A DNA stretch of 64,000 nucleotides from assembly GCA_031216915.1 (NCBI GenBank), contig CM062292.1, forward strand, positions 205,923,262-205,987,261. The letters run 5' to 3'. The position numbers were made by a program, and so were the translations under genes. This document shows, piece after piece, positions 30,911 to 41,905 of the stretch (position 1 is the first letter of the stretch; each line of letters begins with the position of its first letter). The DNA is from Pictodentalium vernedei. Its lineage: Eukaryota; Mollusca; Scaphopoda; Dentaliida; Dentaliidae. The notes below the pieces were generated by a model that saw only the letters and a program-made list of their open reading frames with translations, was not told where the DNA came from and did not search any database.

Positions 30911-32109
30911 CTGAAATAAAAAACAAAACATCAACACCAAGCTGACGAAAGCGGTGTATTGTGGTATAAAAATAATTTATTCTTTACTATAATACACAGA
31001 TTTCGGTACGGTAATTTAGATTTGTGAATCGTGACTCCAACAGGCCAGGACATAAATAGCTTACATTTTAACCCGTCAGCAGGTCATGCTATATAACATG
31101 GTGGTAACCTGTAGGAAAAGTGTTAGGATGTTTTTCCATCTTCTCTGTTTTTACAAAGCCAGGCTTGCTGTTCACATCTTACAGGGTTCCTGCAGATTGG
31201 GGAGGGGCAAGCTCAAGATTTTTCAAGACTCTTTTCAATGAGAATTCAAGACATTTCAAGGTAGGATAGAAAGAGAATTCAAGACTTTTCAAAACTTATC
31301 GTTCCAAAAGACCGGAGTTGCAAAACACTGATTCCGGACAGTCAGTGTTCACAATTTACAGCACCTCGGACATATTTCCTAACTTCTGTCAATCTTAGAC
31401 TTTTCAAGACTGGAACTTCGAGTTCAATACTTTTCAAGGGTTTAAATTTCTTCTTTTAAATTCAAGACTTTTCAAGCTTTAGTTCGCGCGTTAGTTGTTG
31501 CCATTTATTTTGGCGGAAAGTCTGTTAGGATGTAAACGGCATGTCACTCTGTTCATACGTGGATGTGATGTGATGAGCAACGTTTGAGTCACGTTAGTTC
31601 CGAACGATCGCCAGGTCTGACTTGTAAACCGTGCGGGATAAAGAATTTAATTTATATTGTATTACTTTGTCGTAATCCGTGGTTGGTTCGCGTATTTTGC
31701 GATTGATGGAACCTCCACGCAACCTAAACGATCGTTCGCGGTTTATTTCCTGGCCTGATCCAAAGTTAGGCAAAACATGTTTTTCTGTGTCATGTATTCT
31801 AAATTAGAGTGACGTATGTACTGAATCCCTTCAGATTGCAGAACGTGTTTTTATTTTTTTTTACACCGATAGAAATCACTGAGTGTGTTATTTTCGTACT
31901 TTTGTAATACCTCTGGGGAGAATTGCTTCAGAAATGTTCTGAGACCCTTCTGGCGGGAAAACATAACCACCTTCAAGATAGCTCAGAATGAACAGTGCGA
32001 TGACAGGGTGTTGCATGCAGGATTAATACACAAATTAGACCCACTTGGGGTAGAAAAGTTTATTGTCATGGATAGAAAACTATTCGAGTGATCACTCTCA
32101 AAGAGTTGT
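30911..32109. other. Non-coding, contains a 'ttcaagacttttcaag' repeat
   Basis: From about 31180 to 31475 the words TTCAAGACTTTTCAA and TTCAAGACATTTCAAG recur at least five times between GGGTTCCTGCAGATTGG and TTTTCAAGCTTTAG. This resembles hAT-type non-autonomous repeats that carry multiple short words, but I could not see clean ends. The rest shows nothing recognisable. Confidence 0.4.
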
Positions 32110-33330
32110 GATAAACGGTAGTATTGCGGATCTACATGAACGGCCTAGTTGACAATACTCAGTCAAATATTAGATTATATGCGGACGATACTTCTATCTT
32201 CTTGATTGTCGATGATGCATGCTCTGCCGCAAACATGTTAAATAATGTTATCCTAAATATTGCTTCTTGGGCAATGATTTGGAAAGTCAACTTTAATCCA
32301 TGAAAAGAGTAACTTCTCAGTTTTGTAAGAAAAAATAATCCACTTGATGAACCAACTCTTTAGATGCTGGACATTCCCGAAAAGAGTCGAAACTCACAAA
32401 CACCTTAGTCTGAATTTTCAGAACTCTGGTTCATGGAATACACACGTAGATTGTTTATCAACAAAGTTAGCTCAATGGTGAACCGTCTTCGCAGTTTAAA
32501 ATACAGACTGTCCAGAACAGCATTGGAACCTTTGTATGGCAATTTCATTTTACCCCTTTTTGACTGCTGACATAATCTGGAATAACTGTGCAAACTCTAA
32601 AGTAGATTTATTGGAAAACGTGCAACTGGATGCTCTTCGTACAATGCCAAGTCATGATCGAATCTATGCTGAAGTGGGATTCATTACACTATGAGAACGT
32701 AGAAGACGGCACAAAATAGTCACTCTACACATAATAATATCCGGAAACACACCACCTTATCTGGCAATTTTGATCCCACGCCTATTGTCAGAAGTAACGG
32801 CTTACACGTTGTGGTCCTCCAGTAATTTTCGTGAAATACATTGCCGGGCTAAACGTAATGCTGAATCGTTTTTGCTTTCGGTTGTAAAGCTTTGGAATAA
32901 ACTGGAAATGTATTTATGGTCGTGTGGGTCTACAGACTCGCTGAAGGCACTATTCAAAAGAAATGATCCAAAGTATTACTCCGAAGGTGGTAAAAAGTGG
33001 TCAGATACTCCACTGTAAACTTAGAAAAAGAAGAAGTGACCTGAATGTTAACAAATATGAAAGATGCTTAGTGAATGATTCATTCAAAATGTTCATGCGA
33101 ACATCCCTATTGAGATTCAGAGCATTACGTCTTATTTTGTCCCATTTACAATACACGGCGGCACAGTGTTCAACAGTATCGGATAAAAAATACACGATAT
33201 CGAAATACTGTTCACATGTACTGACAGAATGCCCGACACCAAGAATTGTAAAATTTTTCAAGCTGTTCAAAATTTCACTGAAGAAATAAGTAGATTTTTT
33301 TTTGTTGAGAATCCATTCACCATGTGGACC
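32110..33330 (+). pseudogene. LINE reverse transcriptase 3' half, plus strand, heavily mutated
   Basis: Begins MNGLVDNTQSNIRLYADDTS with an intact YADD, then a thumb with many stops and frameshifts. At 32770-33018 it reads FLLSVVKLWNKLE and LKALFKRN; overlapping at 32963-33289 it reads ILHCKLRKRRSDLNVNKY and SKYCSHVLTECP, the standard ORF2 terminus (HxxLR...LN...C...CP). It differs from the LINE at 3.4-10.8 kb. No intact ORF remains. Confidence 0.8.
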
Positions 33331-34175
33331 AAGAGACTAGCATATCTTTGGAATAATAAACGGTGTGTATACTGTCAATTTTTGCCTGTGCGACTGATGT
33401 CCCAGTGAACCAATTGTGGATAAATTGTGAATCAGAACTTGCCGCATTCGACCATGAGACTTCATTACATCACACCCTCACGGGTTACTGTACTACTCAA
33501 AACGGAAATCCGCTTACAATGGCTTTATTATAACAACCTGATATATTTTAGCTGTTGTTTGTCCAGTGCTGACGCACTGCGTGTGAGGGGCTGCTTAAGC
33601 TCAGTCCGGCGGTGTGTCACATGACAGCATATGGCATCAGACTAATATTTAAAGAAATGCGTTATTCGCAATAGGAGCTGCTCGGTACATCTGCGCACTG
33701 AGGCAGATAACCAGAGATGATATTTCGTAATTGGAGTATGCTAGTTGCGGGGTGGAATATAATGAGTCCGGTATTTTGTATTGCACTTTTGGATGAGAAA
33801 TATTCCAAAACTTCGAAGTCCATTGCTTCTCTTGTACGAGAGATCACCTCTCGCATTAAGAACGTAAGCAGTCATACACTCTTCTGTAGTACATTCGCTT
33901 GGCAATTCGCTGTGATGCCACTCACGCACTGTACTCATGCACAATTGATTGTACAATATAAGTATTTATATGTGACGGTGAGGTATTTATATAGGCATTA
34001 GCCTGTTTACTGAACCTTTTCAAGCGAATAAAATATTGTATAAAACAAAACAGTGCGATGGAAGCAGGATTACGACATATCCAGATTAAGAATACCCATA
34101 AAACAGTTACATTTCACTTTGTTAGTAATAGGGGAGGCCTAAAAGGTCCTTAAATTTCGAATTTTGTTGGTGCAT
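33331..34175. other. Non-coding stretch, nothing recognised
   Basis: AT-rich intergenic DNA with a few chance frames on both strands and no motif. It may include the 3' region of the LINE remnant that ends just before it. Confidence 0.35.
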
Positions 34176-34177
34176 CT

Positions 34178-34392
34178 CAAGAGAACCCCTGGGAGTAGAC
34201 CAGTGCTTGTTTACTGTGGTAAACAACCTACGTTTTACTGGTAAAATAGGAAAAGGCACCAATGCTTGTGGTGGAAGTCCTCTTACACGTGTAACATGGG
34301 ATAAACGATTGGCTAAACTTGACTTTATCTCCTTGTTGCGGTCACGAGTGCCCGTTGTGCAAAAACGTGACCTTAAACACCAACAAATGTAT
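34178..34392 (+). mobile_element. SINE-like repeat, family S2
   Basis: GAACCCCTGGGAGTAGACCA, GTGCTTGTTTACTGTGG, TTTTACTGGTAAAATAGGA, GGTGGAAGTCCTCTTACA, AACTTGACTTTATCTCC and CCTTAAACACCAACAAATG. Short tail. Confidence 0.75.
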
Positions 34393-34865
34393 AACATGAT
34401 GAGTTGTGATTCTAATTTTAGCGCCCGTAAACTGCCACATGGGGACGTAATTGTCACGCTGATACGACGTAATTGTCACGCTGATACGTGGTGTTGGCGC
34501 ACATGCATTGTTCGAAAAAGACTTTTAACTCATTTATTTTATTATTGGGCGCTATCATGTTGTATGGCTGGGGTGTCAATGTCAAAAGAAATGTATAGAA
34601 CTTATGGTCTGATTTTTTTAATGTTCTTGAATACCATTGCTTTGGATCAAAATCTTAGTTTCTGCCTAAAATCGCCATCTTATGCATTCACAACCCGATT
34701 ATCTTTTTCCTATCTTTGTCCCTGCTGTATTAATCTGTCCACTTCTGGTCCTGTAGTGAATTTTCCAAAGTCATGTATTTTTTATCGAATCTCCCAATGT
34801 ACCAATCAAACTAGAACACTTGGCCATGGACCAATCAAAATATATTTCTCACTTCTGTTATTTAT

Positions 34866-35035
34866 ATTTTACCACATCATTCATTTATAAATAGAATAAA
34901 TGTATGGTGTGGTAAAATATAAAATTTATTCTACGAGTAAAATTAAGAATTAAACTTGCGAGCCTCGGGTGAGTAACTTTAATTCCCAATTCTACGAGTT
35001 AAATAAATTATATATTTTCCCATACTGTACATTTA
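34866..35035. repeat. Inverted-repeat pair around 'ttctacgagt'
   Basis: TTTACCACATCATTCATTTATA/TATGGTGTGGTAAA forms one hairpin; next to it TTCTACGAGTAAAATTAAGA and CTTTAATTCCCAATTCTACG form an irregular repeat. This is probably a degenerate MITE. Confidence 0.45.
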
Positions 35036-35237
35036 ATTTATTTATTCCATGATACTGTTCAAAGCAGAATTCTGAAGAAGCGCTAAATTCTCTGCTGTAT
35101 ACAGGTGCGAGAAAGCATCACTCCAAGTGTAACCTCAAATGATAACGACCAAATCCAACATTGAGCCCCAAATGTGAAGCCAAACGCGTCGGAATTTAAA
35201 TCTATCGAACGTTGTGAACTCGACCAACGTGTAAATG

Positions 35238-36176
35238 TATGGGGCGCCATCCGTCTATTTATTCCTTATTTAATGATATCATTAAATGAATTAGTGATAT
35301 CACTATTTTATTTAATGATATCACAAATTATTTAGTGATATCACAAAATGATTTAGTGATATCACTAATTCGATTTTGTGATATCACAAAATGATTTTAT
35401 GACGTCAATAATTCGATTTAATGATATCACTTAATGTTGTCGATTTAGTGATATCACTTATTCGATTTCGTGATATCACTAAATCATTTTGTGATATCAC
35501 TAAATCGAATTAGCGATATCACTAAATCATTTTGTGATATCACTAAATATGAAAACGGCATATCAGCCCATTTCATTATCTGATTTAGTGATATCACTAA
35601 ATCGAATAAGTGATATGACTAAATCGACAACATTTAGTGATATCACTAAATCGAATTATTAATATCATAAAATGATTTTGTGATATCAACAAATTGAGTG
35701 AATTAGTGATATCACAAATTCTATTAATGATATCACTAAATCACCCGATTCCGTGCAGTGGTGCGATACAGCCATCGCTGTGCATAACAAAATCAATTGT
35801 GTGATATCATAAAATAGTCGGAATTAAATGATATCATAAAATCAGTTTGTGATATCACTAAATCGATTTAGTGATATCACTAAATCATTTTCTGATATCA
35901 CTAAATTCATTTAGAAATCACTAATTCGATTTAATGATATCATTAAATCATTTTATGATATCACTAAATGGATTTTGTGATATCACTAAATAGAACAGAA
36001 TTAGTGATATCATAAATTCGATTTAATGATATCATTAATTCATTTAATGATATCACTAATTCATTTAATGATATCATAAATTCGATTTAATGATATCACT
36101 AATTCATTTAATGATATCACTGATTCATTTAATGATATCATTAAATAAGGAATAAATAGAGGGATGTCGCCCCATA
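35238..36176. mobile_element. Foldback element FB1: array of GATATC-centred palindromes
   Basis: 939 bp starting TATGGGGCG and ending CGCCCCATA, with terminal inverted repeats of about 60 bp running through TCTATTTATTCCTTATTTAA. It is flanked by a 6-bp direct repeat TAAATG (35232-35237 and 36177-36182). The inside is almost wholly built from the palindrome TTTAGTGATATCACTAAA and variants (ATTTAATGATATCATTAAAT, TTTTGTGATATCACAAAA). I count 32 GATATC hexamers at intervals of about 20-30 bp. Two short non-palindromic islands lie at 35550-35580 and 35745-35805. No coding capacity, so it must be moved in trans. Confidence 0.85.
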
Positions 36177-36297
36177 TAAATGTACCAGTGGCGAAAAGAT
36201 CACTTTTCTCACCCTTCATAAGAAATTGGGAAAAATTAATTTTTTTTATCGGAAGTACTACGGTGGCTGATTTAGGACACTCAAATATTTATTTTTA

Positions 36298-36758
36298 TCT
36301 CGTTATAACGAGATACGATCTCGTTATAACGAGATGCTATCTCGTTATAACGAGAAAACATCTCGTTATAACGAGAAAGTATCTCGTTATAACGAGAAAG
36401 TATCTCGTTATAACGAGAAAGTATCTCGTTATAACGAGAAAAGATCTCGTTATAACGAGAAAAGATCTCGTTATGACGAGATAGTATCTCGTTATAACGA
36501 GAAAAGATCTCGTTATAACGAGAAAACATCTCGTTATAACGAGATAGTATCTCGTTATAACGAGAAAAGATCTCGTTATAACGAGAAAAGATCTCGTTAT
36601 GACGAGATAGTATCTCGTTATAACGAGAAAAGATCTCGTTATAACGAGAAAACATCTCGTTATAACGAGATAGTATCTCGTTATAACGAGAAAAGATCTC
36701 GTTATAACGAGAAAAGATCTCGTTATAACGAGAAAACATCTCGTTATCTCGAGATAAA
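36298..36758. repeat. FB2 left array: 22 copies of TCTCGTTATAACGAGA with 5-bp spacers
   Basis: Unit length is 21 bp: a 16-bp perfect palindrome plus a 5-base spacer. The spacers come from a small set, in order: TACGA, TGCTA, AAACA, AAGTA three times, then AAAGA, AAAGA, TAGTA, AAAGA, AAACA, TAGTA as a six-unit block that repeats, ending AAAGA, AAAGA, AAACA. Two units carry the same TTATGACG variant at the same place in the block, showing block-wise (126-bp) amplification. The array ends in TCTCGTTATCTCGAGATAAA. Long open frames on both strands exist only because 21 is divisible by three. Confidence 0.95.
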
Positions 36759-37867
36759 ATCACGTGACTCTGATGACATGAAACATATAGCCCCCACCAC
36801 CAAAACAGTTTATATATCTCGCGGGTGTTTTCAATATTCTGGATGTAATACATTGGAAAACACCTACCCACCCCCACTCCCAAGCATCCCAACCATGTGA
36901 AATACCGCTCCTCTCCCTCGCACATGTTGTGAACGATAATTACGATAAGCGCATATAACTCTCATACCAATAAACACAGAAATGAGATGGAATTCACACA
37001 AACAAATGAAACTATAGCGTAATAAACTCGCTGCCCCCCCCCCCCGCCCCTCCCCAACACCGTATGTGGAACACTTTTTCGACACACGGCACTCAAAACA
37101 CGACTATAGCCTCAGCCCCAAAACAGTGTACATATCTTACGCGTGTGTTTAATACTGTGGATGTAATGCACGGGAAACACTCCTACCCCTCTCCTTCCCA
37201 AAGCATCCCACCAATGCCCGCGAAATACAATCCCCTCCCCTCGCACATGTTGTAAACGATAATTACGACAAGTGTATTTAACGCTTATACTAATAGAACA
37301 AGGACAGGGACGTGAGAAGGTAAAAATATTGGGAGAGGGGTATCAAGGCGGAGATCCATGCAAAAGGGGCGCCCATTGTGCTGGCAGTAGCATGATTCGA
37401 GTCGCGCAGTGGCGAGGTGGGGGAGAGCACCAGATGTGGTATCCCCTTCTCGTTGGCGGGGTCCGGGGGCCCTTCCCTGGGAAAATTTTGAAAACTATGA
37501 GGGCCAAAACTCGCTTTCTCAGTGATTCTGAGGCCGCTGTGACACTACCAATTCGAATTCTCTGCTCGTTTCGTAATTAGGCGCGCTTCTGAATTTATCC
37601 GCTTGGTTAACTTTCTTCGTTTGTGTTTTGTTTTGGACTGACTTCAAACATCTCCACGAGTTTAATCGAGACCATCGGTTAATAATTTTTTTTATTGAAG
37701 AGGTGGGGTGGGGGTGGTAAATACCCCCTAACCCCCCCCCCCCCCCCTTACCGGGTTTTAACGCCACTGAGAAAGGATGAAAAACCGAAAATAAGATGGA
37801 ATTTTCATAGACAAATTAAACAACTATAGCCTTATAAACTTACTGCCCCCCCCCCCCCACCAACACA

Positions 37868-38222
37868 CACAAGGAGAGATTTATTTATTATCGACGCTTT
37901 CAGCAGCCAGGGGCATGTCATGTAGGGTAGTTCTCTTGGTGGAGGAAGAACCGGAGACAACCACTGAGCAGCGGCGAGCAACCGTCAAGTTCTCCAACAT
38001 ACTAACCCGACAGAATTAGTGTTAGAGCGGTTGAAGGCACGTGCACCATCGACGTACAGTACGCCCTAGCACATAATGCCACCGTGACCCCACGTCAGGC
38101 CACGTGGACAATTGGGATCAAGTGTCTTGTCCTAAAGACACAACGCGGGTCAGAATCGAACCTGTCGATTTCTATGTTTCAAGCTCGATACTCTAACAAA
38201 TGAGCTACCGTGCTCTCATAAT
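37868..38222 (-). mobile_element. SINE, family S1, full length, minus strand, in FB2 left arm
   Basis: On the minus strand: head GAGAGCACGGTAGCTCATTT with A-box-like TAGCTCATTTGTTAGAG and B-box GGTTCGATTCTGACC, body GCGTACTGTACGTCGATGG, a GTTGTCTCCGGTTCTTCCTC block and the tail AATAATAAATAAATC. About 350 bp. Its 3' part is mirrored by the S1 copy at 39095-39360 in the other arm. Confidence 0.85.
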
Positions 38223-38273
38223 TATATAGTAGGTAGCTGTACATGTTTGTCGTGGGAACACATTATGGCGTCA

Positions 38274-38535
38274 TTAACCTTTTACCAAACGCAAGTTGAA
38301 GACAACAGTAGGCCCACAATTATTTTTATACAAAAAAAAAAAAAAAAATGAAATTCATTTTTTTCTTCCAAACTGAACGGCTTATGACACTCATTTGAAC
38401 GGCTCGTCGAGCTCTTTTCGATGCGATATCATAAACTATGGTTTGGGAGAAAAAATTATGAACATAAATTTTGAGTGGCGAATTTTGTATATTACACGGA
38501 CGGTTTCTGTCGCTGCGGTGGGTAAAAGGGTTATC
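38274..38535. mobile_element. Palindromic MITE, TTAACCC family, in centre of FB2
   Basis: Begins TTAACCTTTTACCAAACGCA and ends GTGGGTAAAAGGGTTAT. The centre is an eroded palindrome (GAACGGCTCGTCGAGCTC) with arms TTATGACACT and ATCATAAAC. Contains an A17 run. Confidence 0.65.
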
Positions 38536-39094
38536 ATGATTAGGCCAATATATACGGTATACCGATAACTTGTGCACTTCTTAGAAATAGAATTAAATGG
38601 TGTCAATAATATAACAATAATGCAATGTATGAATCCTGAAGCTCTAGAAAATTGTTTTTTACTGTGTAGAGCTAGGATCCCAAATTGTGTGTGTGTTGGG
38701 GGGGGAGTAATATCGCGAGGGTCGAGCACGACATACCACGGGCATGTCTCGAGGTTTGAGGCAGGGGACGGAGAGTTTGGGAGGTACGCCCTCCCATTGG
38801 TGGAGTCCGGGGGTGATTTTTTTTCAAATTATAAAGCTCTGGGGCCCATTCTGGGCATCTTGAGAGAAGGGAGGTTTGGGAATTATAAGTGGCAGTTTAA
38901 TTTTTGTGGGTGTGGGGTGGAGGTCAATGTTATTTGGATGGGGTGTCAACCCTCCCACCCCCCACACCCCCACCCCTGCCGCTTCAGCACTAAGTTTTTC
39001 AATAAACTTCTGATTTTGTTCACTGACAGATTGAGCTGAACATGGAATATGAAGCATGAAGACTATACATGTAGTCATCACTGGTATAGGGAAT

Positions 39095-39360
39095 TTATTT
39101 AATTATTTATTGGTGTTTAAAGTCACTTTTGTGAAGCTATATACTGTCGTCTTCAACTTGCGTTAGAACTCTATATGTAACTCAAATTCTGCCGGGTTAG
39201 TACGTTGGAGAGTTCGACGGTTGCTCGCCGGTGCTCAGTGGTTCTCTCCGATTCTTCGGTTCTTCCTCCACCCGTAGAACTACATTACACGACATGAACC
39301 TGGCTGCTGAAAGAGTCGTCAAATTCCAATAAATAAATAGATAAATAAATAAATCTCTCC
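39095..39360 (+). mobile_element. SINE, family S1, 3' part, in FB2 right arm
   Basis: ATTCTGCCGGGTTAGTACGT, GTGGTTCTCTCCGATTCTTC, TTCCTCCACCCGTAGAACTA, GGCTGCTGAAAGAGTCG and the AATAAATAGATAAATAAAT tail. It lies in mirror position to the SINE in the left arm and shares its subfamily features (GGCTGCTGAAAG), so it is part of the inverted arm rather than an independent insertion. Confidence 0.75.
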
Positions 39361-40500
39361 TTGTGTGTGGAGGGAAGGATGTGGGGAGGGGTGGCAATAA
39401 GTTTATTACGCTTTTGTTGTTTAATTTGTCTGTGTGAATTCCATCTCATTTTTCTGTTTTCCATCCTTTCTCAGTGGCGTTAAACCGGGGGGGGGGGGAT
39501 GTAATGGGGATATTTACCTCCCACTCACCCCCCCCCCCAAAAGAAAAAAAAAATCAAAAAATTATTAACCCATGGTCCCGATTAAACTCGTGGAGATGTT
39601 TGAAGTCAGTCCAAAACAAAACACAAACGAAGAGGTTGACCAAACGGATAAATTCAAAAGCGCGCCTAATTACGAAACTTCAGGCGAGCAAAGAATTCGA
39701 ATTGGTAGTGTCACAGAGGCCTCAGAATCACTGAGAACGCGAGTTTTGGCCCTGATATTTTTCAAAATTTTTCCAGGGAAGGGCCCCCCAGACCCCGCCA
39801 ACGAGAAGGGGATACCACATCTGGTGCTCTCCCCCACCTCGCCACTGCGCGACTCGAATCATGCTACTGTCGGCACAATGGGTGCCCCTTTTGCATGGAT
39901 CTCCGCCTTGATATCCCTCTCCCAATATTTTTACCTTCTCACGTCCCTGTCCTTGTTCTATTAGTATAAGCGTTAAATACACTTGTCGTAATTATCTTTT
40001 ACAACATGTGCGAGGGGGAGGGGATTGTATTTCGCGGGCATTGGTGGGATGCTTTGGGAAGGAGAGGGGTAGGAGTGTTTCCCGTGTATTACATCCACAG
40101 TATTAAACACACGCGTAAGATATGTACACTGTTTTGGGGCTGAGGCTATAGTCGTGTTTAGAGTGCCGTGTGTCGAAAAAGTGTTCCACGTACGGTGTGG
40201 GGGAGGGGCGGGGGGCGGGCAGCGAGTTTATTACGCTATAGTTTCATTTGTTTGTGTGAATTCCATCTCATTTTCTGTGTTTATTGGTATGAGAGTTATA
40301 TGCGCTTATCGTAATTATCGTTGACAACATGTGCGAGGGAGAGGAGAGGTATTTCACGGCATGGTTGGGATGCTTGGGGTGGGGGTGGGTAGGTGTTTAC
40401 CCCATGTATTACATCCAGAATATTGAAAACACCCGCGAGATATATAAACTGTTTTGGTGGTGGGGGGCTATATGTTTCATGTCATCAGAGTCACGTGATT

Positions 40501-40756
40501 TTATCTCGAGATAACGAGATGTTTTCTCGTTATAACGAGATACTATCTCGTTATAACGAGATCTTTTCTCGTTATAACGAGATCTTTTCTCGTTATAACG
40601 AGATCTTTTCTCGTTATAACGAGATACTTTCTCGTTATAACGAGATGTTTTCTCGTTATAACGAGATACTTTCTCGTTATAACGAGATGTTTTTTCGTTA
40701 TAACGAGATGTTTTCTCGTTATAACGAGATCGTATCTCGTTATAACGAGATAAAAA
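40501..40756. repeat. FB2 right array: 12 copies of TCTCGTTATAACGAGA with 5-bp spacers
   Basis: Reading from the outer end on the minus strand, the spacers are TACGA, AAACA, AAACA, AAGTA, AAACA, AAGTA, AAAGA three times, TAGTA, AAACA. These are the same words as in the left array with the same outermost (TACGA) and innermost (AAACA) spacer but fewer units. The array ends in the same TCTCGAGATAACGAGA junction. The arrays thus share an origin and have since gained or lost units separately. Confidence 0.95.
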
Positions 40757-40796
40757 TAAATATTTGAGTGTCCTAAATCAGCCACCGTAGAAGTAC

Positions 40797-41704
40797 AAAG
40801 ATTTCCAAAGGAAAATTATTTAATTCTCAACTCAGTAAAACAATTTAATCAAAACGACAAACAAAAGCAAATGTGATCACATGAATACAATTAAAAAATA
40901 GATTGAGATGAGTGAATCATGTCGTTTCAAAAACAGGTCATGCTTCTGGGAGTTTTTCAGTTTGGTCAATTTGAATTCGTTGAATAACAATGTGAATTCA
41001 GTGTTCCACTGTTTTTTAGTATTCCCTTGGAATACACTATCATCCCGATTGTGTGCTGTGTGTTATGGTCATGTCTATTGAAGGATTATTGTTATTCAGA
41101 AAGTGAAACCGAAACCGAAAATGATTGACAGTGACATTGGGAAGTAGTGGATTTCGAAGTTCAAGTGAGTTCTCGGTGTCAGCTCGGATTTGAAACTGTC
41201 TGCTCTGAACCGTGGTTATTGATTTCTGTACTCCTATGAGGTAGGTATTCTTAATAACAGTGAACATTTCTCACATTGAGTGTTGAGCACCTCAGAATAA
41301 TAATTTATTCACAGATTGCAGCGACGCTAAGTTCTTATGGAGTTATTTTGACAATGTATGTGGGTGAAAAAATACAACACTTCAAAGTTTCCCGTAATTT
41401 TTGCACCAGCTGTTGGTGGGCGCTTATGTGTTTTTGTGACCCAGTTTTTCTTTCTTTGTCACTTGTTCATGATCACAGAATAAGAAAGCTTATTAATTCC
41501 GGCCTTCAGAATCTGGCACAAAACTATAATCCGTTACCATGCATCAGTGGGATGGCCCTTGAACATTAATAATGATATTGAAGGGAACAGGAATTCTATG
41601 GTCTGTATATACAAATGCAGGCTTTACAAATACAGAATGTCTGTGATTATTTTCACTCGTACAGTACATTCGTGGTGGCGTTTCCTTAAAACTTTTAATA
41701 TCTA
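40797..41704. other. Non-coding stretch, nothing recognised
   Basis: DNA flanking FB2 on the right, AT-rich, with chance frames only. No repeat shared with the rest of the window. Confidence 0.35.
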
Positions 41705-41905
41705 CACGAAAGGCAGACGACACTTGCAAGCAAAATTTTTGAATAACTACGTTTTTTCGTTCTTTGCGTCAAACACATAGCTTATGACATCTCATTGAAT
41801 TGGAACGAGCTTTATGGGGGGGGGGGGGGGGTCATAAACTATGTTTTTGACACAAAAAAGGGGAGGGGGAGGGGATAATGAAAATTAATGTTATGAATTC
41901 GTTTC
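41705..41905. mobile_element. Palindromic MITE, TTAACCC family, partial
   Basis: Carries the family interior (GCAGACGACACTTGCAA, TTGAATAACTACG, CACATAGCTTATGACATCTC, TTGGAACGAGCT), then a G17 run at 41814-41830 where the second half of the palindrome should start, and GTCATAAACTATGTTTTTGA. The termini are lost. Confidence 0.6.

Larger units (their letters stand above)
36259..40789. mobile_element. Foldback element FB2, 4.5 kb, with 1.6-1.8 kb inverted arms
   Basis: Starts TACGGTGGCTGATTTAGG and ends with its exact complement; flanked by the 7-bp direct repeat GAAGTAC (36252-36258 and 40790-40796). The arms run about 36259-38040 and 39180-40789 and pair over palindrome arrays, unique DNA (e.g. 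GGACACTCAAATATT, AAGGCGGAGATCCATGCAAA), C-runs and even an S1 SINE copy in each arm. The central 1.1 kb is unpaired and includes a palindromic MITE. Long arms with internal tandem repeats and 7-bp duplications recall Foldback/Galileo elements of the P superfamily, but the end sequence is not one I recognise and no transposase is present. Confidence 0.88.

Noticed and set aside
34207..34890. 227-codon plus-strand frame
   Set aside because: It starts inside an S2 repeat and continues through unmarked DNA with no domain and an implausible cysteine/phenylalanine-rich composition.
36298..36758. CRISPR-like array of repeats and spacers
   Set aside because: Spacers are only 5 bases and drawn from a few words, repeats are palindromic, and the DNA is eukaryotic and inside a transposon with a target-site duplication.
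36281..36925. Long open frames on both strands translating SRYNEI / SRYNEK repeats (also 40329-40785)
   Set aside because: They are the 21-bp palindrome array read in frame. The unit length is a multiple of three and the unit is its own complement, so frames stay open on both strands without selection.
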